In this document: positions 1-5,878 of the stretch, one piece after another
Layout: each line of letters begins with the position of its first letter
Position numbering within the stretch: position 1 is the first letter of the stretch
Source of the DNA: Deltaproteobacteria bacterium
GTDB taxonomy: Bacteria > Desulfobacterota > JAENJC01
Direction of reading: 5' to 3'
Length of the DNA stretch: 7,829 bases
NCBI GenBank assembly: GCA_016844545.1
Contig: JAENJC010000087.1
Coordinates: forward strand, 1-7,829
Made by a program: the position numbers and the translations under genes
Notes under the pieces: model-generated
What the model saw: only the letters and a program-made list of their open reading frames with translations
The model's database searches: none
What the model was told of the DNA's origin: nothing

Positions 1-47
1 AGAAGCTCTCCGTCGCTGAACAACGAATGGGTATGCATATCTATCAT
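1..47 (-). CDS. PHP-domain phosphoesterase, N-terminal fragment (runs off left edge)
   Basis: Read on the minus strand from an ATG at 47-45, the frame gives MIDMHTHSLFSDGEL and is still open at the window edge. The HTHSLFSDGE motif is the first metal-binding motif (HxH) of the PHP superfamily, which includes histidinol-phosphatase-like and polymerase-associated phosphoesterases. An initial 'M-I-D-hydrophobic-HTHS-SDGE' is typical of stand-alone PHP hydrolases annotated as histidinol phosphate phosphatase. The start overlaps the stop of the upstream PATAN regulator by four bases (ATGA), so the two genes are probably translationally coupled and belong to the same operon. Only 15 codons are visible, so substrate and full length cannot be judged. 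The superfamily call is fairly safe; a histidinol-phosphatase role is not shown. Confidence 0.72.
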   Translation of the reverse strand, partial: MIDMHTHSLFSDGEL

Positions 48-1570
48 AAGGCACCTATAACGGAACGAAAGAGACTGCTAAGCATATTACGAACCCCCTC
101 TGCATCATTTTTCACTATTGGGAAAAGCATCACATCATTCTTCCTGTTCAGGTGTTCCTTTACCTCCCGGACTTTATCCACGGACGCCTCGCCTTCCGGG
201 ATAGCAAAGGCCATGGGTTTGCCTAACCCGCCCTGGAAATATCCGGCTATCTTATTTATCTCATCCCACCTCTCGGCCTCACCATTCAGGATCGTCAAAC
301 CACATAGCATACTATTGGAAAGGGGTCGCCAGAGCGGTGAGAATATCTCTGATACAGGAACAATAATGAAGGTTACCTGGAGGCTCTCGCTTATCTGAAG
401 GTGTCCCGCAATCCCAAGATATTGATTAAGCCCCATCCCTTTAAGAAACTCCTTGTGGATATAGAACTCCGGCAGTGTGTTTATGGCATTTATGAGGTAC
501 CTTATCCTGTCGTTGTCATCTGAGAAGATCAGCACCTTTCCGAACTCCTTGTCCAGCTTATAGTTTTTCCTGTCGGCAAACTTCTCCTTCAGCTTGAGAA
601 CGTCATCTTTTGGAAGAATAGGTTTATCCTCTTCTCCCTTCTCCCTGGTGATATCTATGATCCCCTTTGTCAGCAGGGTCATTATGGTTCTCATCACCTC
701 ATAGTCTGGAAAGGTGTTTCGGTCTACGACATCAGAAACCTTCGGATAAAATTCGAGCAACAGAAATATCTCCTGGGTTATGGGCCTAAGCCCCTTTGGA
801 AGTGTGGAAGGGTCTATCAGCACCTTCAGTCTGGCGTCCATAGGGGGGAACTTTTCTTTCAGAGATTCCCATTCGTCATACTGCCTCAACCCCTCCATTA
901 TCAGGTTATCGGTGGCCCTGTTTATCTTCTGCGGGACATTAACCTTTGCCGGTAAAAATTTAAAATTCCCACTCTTCCATGTAAGGAGGCGGAAGAGGGC
1001 CTTTTCCCCCACAACCTCTCCAATGGCCGTATCTATTATATTGCCGTCCTGTAGCCATATATCGCCCTTGTCTTTCCCCCTCGTAAGGCACAGCCGCCCC
1101 TCCTTCTTGTTCATACTGAACATCTGGAGAAGGTCCGGGAGAGATATCTCAGAGAGGCCACCCTCAATTAGCTTCCCCTCCTTGGAGACCTCCAAGGTCT
1201 TTTCAATCTTATCAAAAATGGAGGATATGCGCGCGGCCACCTCATCAATGTTTATCGGTTTTATAAAGAGGGAATCCCTGTGGCTCTGGAAATGCGGTAT
1301 ATGAATGTCCGATTCGCTCAAAAAGATGAACGGTATGTTTTCTGTCCTGGGGTTAGAGCGAAGTATCTGGGAAAGTTTTATCCCGTCAATAGTTGGAAGG
1401 GCAACCGACAGGACGATCATGGACGGCATCTCGGAAAGAGCTTTATTTAGGGCAGTTGCGCCGTCATGGGACATGATTGCGTCGTAACCCCTGTCCCTCA
1501 GGACTCCTTTCAGAGAGGTCATCACCTTTTTATCAGGATCCGCAACAAGAATCTTTTTATCGTCAGCCAT
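44..1570 (-). CDS. Pseudo-receiver / PATAN (DUF4388) regulator with degenerate GTPase-like C-terminus
   Basis: A 508-residue cytoplasmic signalling protein. Residues 5-120 have the receiver fold: KILVADPD near the N-terminus, LPTIDG after beta-3, and a conserved FIKP with Lys104. The phosphoacceptor Asp is replaced by Ser55 (codon TCG at 1408-1406), and the second acidic-pocket residue is Pro12, so normal phosphorylation is not expected. Residues about 135-235 match the PATAN/DUF4388 domain (ISLPDLLQMFSMNKKEGRL, then GDIWLQDGNIIDTAIGE and the ALFRLLTWKSGNFKF tail), found in two-component and gliding/polarity regulators. Residues 240-330 look helical, perhaps winged-helix. Residues about 343-508 resemble a Ras/MglA-like fold but lack a GxxxxGK[ST] P-loop and an NKxD motif. 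The start has a GAGGT RBS four bases upstream. The gene lies 13 bases after the other regulator and overlaps the PHP gene. The receiver and PATAN calls are firm; the GTPase resemblance is my inference. Confidence 0.85.
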   Translation of the reverse strand: MADDKKILVADPDKKVMTSLKGVLRDRGYDAIMSHDGATALNKALSEMPSMIVLSVALPTIDGIKLSQILRSNPRTENIPFIFLSESDIHIPHFQSHRDSLFIKPINIDEVAARISSIFDKIEKTLEVSKEGKLIEGGLSEISLPDLLQMFSMNKKEGRLCLTRGKDKGDIWLQDGNIIDTAIGEVVGEKALFRLLTWKSGNFKFLPAKVNVPQKINRATDNLIMEGLRQYDEWESLKEKFPPMDARLKVLIDPSTLPKGLRPITQEIFLLLEFYPKVSDVVDRNTFPDYEVMRTIMTLLTKGIIDITREKGEEDKPILPKDDVLKLKEKFADRKNYKLDKEFGKVLIFSDDNDRIRYLINAINTLPEFYIHKEFLKGMGLNQYLGIAGHLQISESLQVTFIIVPVSEIFSPLWRPLSNSMLCGLTILNGEAERWDEINKIAGYFQGGLGKPMAFAIPEGEASVDKVREVKEHLNRKNDVMLFPIVKNDAEGVRNMLSSLFRSVIGAL

Positions 1571-1583
1571 TCAGACCTCAGTA

Positions 1584-3506
1584 CTATAGTTGTACCTGCA
1601 AATGATAGTTCTCCTGGAGCTTTGCAATGATATTTTCGACAAATACAGGGTCAGAGGTATGTATCCCGTAATACATACCATCCCCCCTCTCCCTGGTCAG
1701 CAGCGCATACGCATAGTCAACGCTAAGGAAGATCAGGAACTGAACCTTCTCAATCTCCTCGCCGCGAACGAATACAGGGGTAAGGTTTGGTAACTCCCAC
1801 CCTTTTTCTCCCTTCTCCCCTATCAGAAAGATCTTAGTGGCAGAACTCTCAACCTTGGAGTGGTTCCCCAGATAGGTCAGGAACTGTTCCATGTTTTTGG
1901 CTCCAAGGTAAAGTATCCCCCTCGAATCGGTGTTTGCTTCTATTTCTCCAAGTATGACATCTTGAACCTGCGACAGAACCTGGGGGGTAAAAAGGATGAA
2001 CTTCCCCATCCCCTCATCGTCCTCAAAATCTATTTCAACCTTCATTGAGGCCTTTCCATCGATAAGGGCCAGGGGATAATCGTCCTCCTTCCCTACAAGC
2101 CTCTCGAATATATTCCAGAAATCCATCTCTCCCAGTCTGTACCGCGTATAAAGACTCATCCTGGCCTCCTCCGTCCTTCTCCTGACGACCTCCAGAAGGG
2201 TTCTGAGGTCTCTCCCGTCCTTAGGGAAGGAGGCTGAACGCAACCCTATCTCCATAGCGCGACTCTTTTTTTCGTCGCTCACAAAGACCTTGTCCTTCAA
2301 TACATTGTTTATCCTTCTTATGGTCATCAATGAGCCAAAATAATCGGTCTCAGGAAGAAGGGCATAATACTCATCATTTTTGGACATAGCAAGGATATCA
2401 GCATCCCGTATGACGCCAAGGGTCGCATTTAACACCCCCTGCACCGCATCTTTAAGTATGGAGTCTTTGTAGTCCCCCCTGAGCCCATTATAGTTTTCTA
2501 TCTTCAGACAGAGGATAGAAAATGTCCTCTGATACCTGCCTGCCTTTAATATCTCCTTTTTTACATAATCTGCAAAGTAGTTTATGTGATATGTCTTTGT
2601 CTTTGCGTCTTTGTACCCCTTGAACTCTATCTCCTTGACCTTCCAGGCGTTTTCCACAGCTATCGACGCAAAACCTGCTATGGTCTTGGCTATCATCAGG
2701 TCTTTTACCTCAAATCTATCCCTGTCCAGCTTATCGGATACCTTAACAAGCCCAAGGATCCTCTCTTCCACCTTAAGAGGAATGAAAAAGGCGTTTTCAT
2801 ATGCCTCCTCTCCCCCGTTTACCCTGTCGTAAAACGGCTTACCAGTCTTTATCATCCCCAGTTGACCGTGTGTCGAAATCTGCAAGGTATCGACCTCGGA
2901 TGATATGTTCACAGCCCCTCTGGCAGTCGCAAGCTTTAATAGATCATCATTTTCAGGTGAGAAAAGCCATAGGACACTGCCCTGGGCATTGGTCTCCGCC
3001 ATGATGGAATCGAGGATGATTTCTAGAAGCCTTTCCATGTCCAGGATTGAAAGGATCCTGAGGCATCTCTGATAGACAGAAAGGATGCCGAAGTATTCCA
3101 GGTTTTCTGAGATCAGCTTGCTGTGCTCCGCAACAAGGTTCTGCTTCTCAAGGATGGTTTTTATCAGGTGTAGAAAGTCTTCGGGATTGAGCGGTTTAAG
3201 GATATAGTCTGCGACGCCTTTTTTCATGGCATTCACAGCCATCTGGACGTCACTCATCCCTGTGACTATGACGACATCCTGAGCGGGGTTGATCTGCTTT
3301 ATTGCCTCCATGGTCTGAAGGCCGTCCATCCCCTTCATCGCCATATCGGTTATAACTATATCAAAGGGCTCCCTCGCAAATAGCTGGAGGGCCTCCTCAC
3401 CGCTCTCGGCAGTCACCACCCTATAACCTTCGCTGGACAATATGTCGTTATAAAGCTTCCTGAAAAACTTCTCATCATCTACGGCAAGTATCTTGCCTCT
3501 GGCCAT
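1584..3506 (-). CDS. Response regulator: receiver, GAF-like, degenerate GGDEF and unassigned C-terminal domain
   Basis: A 640-residue cytoplasmic regulator. Residues 4-120 are a complete receiver: acidic pair Asp10/Asp11, phosphoacceptor Asp54 (FDIVITDMAMKGMDG), Thr82 and Lys104 in YILKP. Residues about 150-290 look like a GAF sensor domain (SVLWLF, AFFIPLKVEERILGLVKVSDK, then a long helix ending AVEN). Residues about 298-455 have the layout of a GGDEF domain, but the signature is KNDEY at 376-380 (SKNDEYYALLPE against the usual GGDEFAVLLP). The two glycines that hold the GTP phosphate are lost, so diguanylate cyclase activity is unlikely and a binding or scaffold role fits better. Residues about 460-640 match no family I recognise. 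A GAGGGG RBS precedes the ATG. No histidine kinase is encoded nearby, so the phosphodonor is unknown. Confidence 0.87.
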   Translation of the reverse strand: MARGKILAVDDEKFFRKLYNDILSSEGYRVVTAESGEEALQLFAREPFDIVITDMAMKGMDGLQTMEAIKQINPAQDVVIVTGMSDVQMAVNAMKKGVADYILKPLNPEDFLHLIKTILEKQNLVAEHSKLISENLEYFGILSVYQRCLRILSILDMERLLEIILDSIMAETNAQGSVLWLFSPENDDLLKLATARGAVNISSEVDTLQISTHGQLGMIKTGKPFYDRVNGGEEAYENAFFIPLKVEERILGLVKVSDKLDRDRFEVKDLMIAKTIAGFASIAVENAWKVKEIEFKGYKDAKTKTYHINYFADYVKKEILKAGRYQRTFSILCLKIENYNGLRGDYKDSILKDAVQGVLNATLGVIRDADILAMSKNDEYYALLPETDYFGSLMTIRRINNVLKDKVFVSDEKKSRAMEIGLRSASFPKDGRDLRTLLEVVRRRTEEARMSLYTRYRLGEMDFWNIFERLVGKEDDYPLALIDGKASMKVEIDFEDDEGMGKFILFTPQVLSQVQDVILGEIEANTDSRGILYLGAKNMEQFLTYLGNHSKVESSATKIFLIGEKGEKGWELPNLTPVFVRGEEIEKVQFLIFLSVDYAYALLTRERGDGMYYGIHTSDPVFVENIIAKLQENYHLQVQL

Positions 3507-3517
3507 ACGAACCCCTC

Positions 3518-3590
3518 ATTGCAAATTGAAAATTGAAAAATAGAAGAAAATATCCTAAGCTTTACACTTTGCATTTTGAATTTTGCAATA
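3518..3590. repeat. AT-rich imperfect inverted repeat between the BFN gene and the receiver-GAF-GGDEF gene
   Basis: The 98-base gap holds attgcaaattgaaaatt (starting 3518) and, about 40 bases on, attttgaattttgcaat (3573-3589). These are reverse complements apart from one inserted A and one mismatch, with ATTGCAAA exact at the outer ends. It may form a weak stem or be a copy of a small intergenic repeat. No T-run follows it on the minus strand, so I do not call it a terminator. Confidence 0.5.
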
Positions 3591-3604
3591 TGGCTAAACT
3601 GTTT

Positions 3605-4105
3605 TTACATCTTGTACTTCCCGAAATCCTCAGGTAAAAGCTTCTCAAGGATACCTTCCCAGTCTCCCTTTTCTATCTTACCTTTGGCTGTGAGGTCTAT
3701 CCTCTTTGACCGCTCTATCACCTTGTCACTCACGAATATGGGGCAGTTGACACGGAGGGCGATGGCAATGGCGTCGCTCGGCCTTGCATCTACGGCAATC
3801 TCTTTTCTTCCCTTTTTCAGATATATGGTTGCGTAGAAAGTATTGTCCCTCAGGTCGTTGACTTCAACCATAATGATATCGGCGCCAAGGGCGTGGACAA
3901 TATTCCTGAGAAGGTCATGTGTCATAGGCCTGGAAAGGGTCACCTTCTCAAGTTCCGCAGCAATTGCGCTCGCCTCTAATATCCCGATCCAGATTGGGAT
4001 GGTCTGTCGCCCTTTTAGATCTTTAAGAAGGACCACAGGCATGCTTGTGAGTGGATCTAAGGTAAGCCCCTTAACCTGCATCTCTGTATATGCGTCGTCT
4101 TTCAT
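3605..4105 (-). CDS. Bifunctional nuclease (BFN/DUF151) domain protein
   Basis: A 166-residue protein of the DUF151 family, represented by Thermotoga TM0160 and by plant proteins reported to have DNase and RNase activity. Diagnostic stretches are MQVKGLTLDPLTSMPVVLLKD near the N-terminus (with the family pattern VKGLxxDPxxxxPxVxLKD), IPIWIGILEASAIAAEL, RPMTHDLL, and the strongly conserved DARPSDAIAIALRVNCPIFVSD. Length is normal for single-domain members. I chose the ATG at 4105-4103: AAAGGG lies six bases upstream and family members usually start just before this motif. An in-frame TTG at 4180 would add 25 residues, but it lies in the loop of an inverted repeat and at a predicted -35 box. 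The gene follows miaB on the same strand after 114 bases. The in-vivo substrate of bacterial members is not established. Confidence 0.9.
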   Translation of the reverse strand: MKDDAYTEMQVKGLTLDPLTSMPVVLLKDLKGRQTIPIWIGILEASAIAAELEKVTLSRPMTHDLLRNIVHALGADIIMVEVNDLRDNTFYATIYLKKGRKEIAVDARPSDAIAIALRVNCPIFVSDKVIERSKRIDLTAKGKIEKGDWEGILEKLLPEDFGKYKM

Positions 4106-4146
4106 TTCATACCCTTTCGCATTCAATATGATACCAATTGTAGTCC

Positions 4147-4214
4147 GGATATAATACCAAGTAAGCTTTCGTATTAGCAATAATTATGGTTTGAAAGCAA
4201 CTTGGTATTAATCC
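4147..4214. repeat. Inverted repeat (MITE-like palindrome) between miaB and the BFN gene
   Basis: Left arm ggat-a-taataccaagt-aa-gctttc (4147-4170) and right arm gaaagc-a-acttggtatta-atcc (4193-4214) are reverse complements with 21 paired bases, broken only by one extra base and one short bulge. The loop is 22 bases (4171-4192). The arms nearly fill the gap between the two genes. The compact palindromic form resembles a short non-autonomous element or REP-like unit, but copy number cannot be seen from one window. On the plus strand a T-run (4215-4221) follows, but no plus-strand gene ends here; on the minus strand there is none. Confidence 0.7.
4151..4180 (-). promoter_or_regulatory. Candidate internal promoter for the BFN gene
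   Basis: On the minus strand TTGCTA (4180-4175) is followed after 18 bases by TATTAT (4156-4151), preceded by TGG, which makes an extended -10 element. Transcription would begin near 4144, about 40 bases before the chosen BFN start. The -10 lies inside one arm of the inverted repeat. The -35 match is weak (TTG only), so this is tentative. Confidence 0.35.
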
Positions 4215-4219
4215 TTTTT

Positions 4220-5548
4220 TTAAACAATTTTCCCAACCAAAGAATTAACATAACCCTTTTCTATCCTTACCTGCACCAGCTCCCCTATAAGCCCTTGATC
4301 TCCATCAAATTTCACTGTCTTGAAGCTCCTTGTCTTTCCTGAAAGCCTCTCATGGTTTTTATCGCTTCCACCTTCCACAAGTACCTCAACTACTCTCCCT
4401 TCGTATTCCATATTCCTTTCAAGAGATATCTCCCTCTGCCTCTCCTGAAGGATCAGAAGCCTTTTATTCTTCAGATGCTCATCAACCTGATCCGGCATAA
4501 CTGCCGCCTTTGTCTCACCCCTTGGAGAGTACTTATATGAGAATATTGCGTCGTACCTTACCGTTTCGACAAGCTCCATCGTATCATCAAAATCTGTATC
4601 CGTCTCTCCGGGAAAACCTACTATGATGTCAGAGGTCAGGGCCATTCCGGGCGACAGATTTTTCAGGGCTTGTCCCCTGCTGAGATAACCATCCCTGGAG
4701 TAACTCCTGTTCATCCTTTTCAAGACACTGTCGGAGCCTGACTGTACAGGGAGATGAAGATGCTCACACAACTTATCAAGCTCCCCGAAAGAGGATATAA
4801 GAGGGTCTGAGATATCCTTAGGATGGGATGTCATAAAACGTATCCTTTTCAAACCATCTATCCCGTTTACCTTCCTGAGAAGGGTCGGGAAGTCAATCCC
4901 CTCATGAAGCCCACGTCCGTATGAATTTACATTCTGCCCTATCAGGGTCAGCTCTTTAACACCCCTGGATACCAGACCCGCTATCTCTTTTATAATGTCT
5001 GAGCTCTGTCTGCTTATCTCCCTCCCCCTCACATAAGGGACTATACAGTAAGAGCAGAAGTTGTCACACCCAAGCATCACGTTCACAAGGCCTTTAAGGC
5101 TGTTTGATGAACTGTTCAGGGCCGGGTCAGGAAAGATATCAAGGTTATTCTCATAAAAACTGGTTTCAGAAACTCTCTCCTTATTCCTCCTTACCTGGCT
5201 GACAAGTTCCGGAAGCTTGTGTATGTTGTGAGTTCCAAATACGATGTCGAGATACGGGACGCGCTTAAGGAGCCGCTCTCCCTCCTGCTGGGCAACGCAC
5301 CCGCCGACCCCTATAATGAGATTGGGGTTCCTCTCCTTGTAAGGCTTGAGGGTCCCAAGGTAGCTGTAGACCTTATGTTCAGCCTTGTCCCTTACGCTGC
5401 ACGTGTTGAGAATCACAATATCAGCCTTCCCGATATCGGTTGTAGTCCTATAATTGTAACTGGAGAGAAGGCTGGTTATCTTCCCGGAGTCGCTGTCGTT
5501 CATCTGACAGCCGTGTGTCTCAACAAATAGATATCTCTCCTGCTCCAA
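4220..5548 (-). CDS. miaB: tRNA-2-methylthio-N6-dimethylallyladenosine synthase MiaB
   Basis: A 442-residue radical-SAM methylthiotransferase that converts i6A37 to ms2i6A37 in tRNAs reading UNN codons. The N-terminal MTTase domain carries the three auxiliary-cluster cysteines: Cys14 in THGCQMN, Cys50 in NTCSVR and Cys84 in GGCVAQ. The radical-SAM motif CDNFCSYC gives Cys161, Cys165 and Cys168, followed by IVPYVRGREISR. Further family blocks are LIGQNVNSYG, HLPVQSGSDSVLKRMNR and DIIVGFPGETD. A TRAM RNA-binding domain fills about residues 375-442. HGCQMN with the GREISR block favours MiaB over RimO or MtaB, and length is normal. The start is TTG at 5548, supported by GGAGG eight bases upstream (5561-5557) and a promoter just beyond. 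It appears to be the first gene of the cluster. Confidence 0.96.
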   Translation of the reverse strand: MEQERYLFVETHGCQMNDSDSGKITSLLSSYNYRTTTDIGKADIVILNTCSVRDKAEHKVYSYLGTLKPYKERNPNLIIGVGGCVAQQEGERLLKRVPYLDIVFGTHNIHKLPELVSQVRRNKERVSETSFYENNLDIFPDPALNSSSNSLKGLVNVMLGCDNFCSYCIVPYVRGREISRQSSDIIKEIAGLVSRGVKELTLIGQNVNSYGRGLHEGIDFPTLLRKVNGIDGLKRIRFMTSHPKDISDPLISSFGELDKLCEHLHLPVQSGSDSVLKRMNRSYSRDGYLSRGQALKNLSPGMALTSDIIVGFPGETDTDFDDTMELVETVRYDAIFSYKYSPRGETKAAVMPDQVDEHLKNKRLLILQERQREISLERNMEYEGRVVEVLVEGGSDKNHERLSGKTRSFKTVKFDGDQGLIGELVQVRIEKGYVNSLVGKIV

Positions 5549-5556
5549 CCTCTATA

Positions 5557-5561
5557 CCTCC
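5557..5561 (-). promoter_or_regulatory. Ribosome binding site deciding the TTG start of miaB
   Basis: GGAGG on the minus strand, separated by eight bases from the TTG at 5548-5546. No upstream ATG or GTG in this frame fits better, and the site lies within the predicted 5' leader, so the TTG start is likely real. Confidence 0.65.
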
Positions 5562-5573
5562 GATAAAGTCTGA

Positions 5574-5602
5574 ATTCTAACGGGTTTAGGAGCTAAAGTC
5601 AA
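5574..5602 (-). promoter_or_regulatory. Sigma70-type promoter of miaB and its cluster
   Basis: On the minus strand TTGACT (5602-5597) is followed by exactly 17 bases and then TAGAAT (5579-5574). Each hexamer matches the consensus at five of six positions. Transcription would start near 5567, leaving a leader of roughly 20 bases that still contains the miaB RBS. Position, spacing and match are all good. Confidence 0.65.
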
Positions 5603-5611
5603 TTACTTTAG
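5593..5611. promoter_or_regulatory. Palindrome over the miaB -35 box (possible operator)
   Basis: CTAAAGT-caatt-ACTTTAG is a perfect 7-base inverted repeat with a 5-base spacer, centred on the predicted -35 hexamer. This is the size and position expected of a repressor operator, although a chance AT-rich palindrome is possible. No DNA-binding protein that would use it is seen in the window. Confidence 0.3.
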
Positions 5612-5872
5612 AGGTATTGCATGAGAAGATATTAAGAAGACCATAAGCAATAGCAATTTGCAATCAAGTAACGGTTTTTGAAAATCTCCCCTGGGAACTT
5701 ATTGTGTAGACGGGTGGAGCAGAGCAATACCCAGGATGTAAAAAAGGACTTGACTTGTTTTTAGACTCAATGATATTTTTATATATAAAATCAGCTCATC
5801 TTGACTTCCAATGAGGCACTCCTTCCAATTCTATGAACTACCGGGTCTTTTACTTGAAAGGGAAGTGAGGAG
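5612..5872. other. Divergent intergenic region without a supported gene
   Basis: This is the rest of the 324-base gap between miaB and the lipoprotein gene. I see no coding frame with an RBS, no tRNA, no terminator and no riboswitch consensus I recognise. What it holds is a plausible plus-strand promoter near 5750-5777, an AT palindrome TTTTATATATAAAA (5777-5790), and CACTCCT (5817-5823), which could pair with the lipoprotein RBS. Confidence 0.5.
5750..5777 (+). promoter_or_regulatory. Candidate promoter of the lipoprotein gene
   Basis: TTGACT (5750-5755), a 16-base spacer, then GATATT (5772-5777). The leader would be about 95 bases. The -35 is good and the -10 fair, and it directs transcription toward the plus-strand lipoprotein gene. 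Confidence 0.45.
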
Positions 5873-5873
5873 G
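5868..5873 (+). promoter_or_regulatory. Ribosome binding site deciding the lipoprotein start
   Basis: AGGAGG, five bases before the ATG at 5879. An in-frame GTG at 5873 overlaps this site and so cannot be the start it serves; ATG 5879 is preferred. Confidence 0.75.
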
Positions 5874-5878
5874 TGTAT

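Noticed and set aside
780..1304. A 174-codon open frame on the plus strand
   Set aside because: It lies wholly opposite the well-supported PATAN regulator, has no domain or RBS, and its composition (Ser/Pro/Phe rich) is typical of an antisense shadow.
4106..4180. Upstream TTG start extending the BFN protein by 25 residues
   Set aside because: The added residues match no family N-terminus, the codon sits in the loop of the inverted repeat, and the ATG at 4105 has an RBS.
4193..4221. Hairpin plus T-run as a rho-independent terminator
   Set aside because: The T-run follows the hairpin only on the plus strand, where no gene ends; both neighbouring genes run on the minus strand.
5690..5872. Possible c-di-GMP (GEMM) riboswitch in the lipoprotein leader (ctaccgggtcttt)
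   Set aside because: Only a short fragment resembles the consensus; the conserved GCAAAGG-like core and paired stems are absent.
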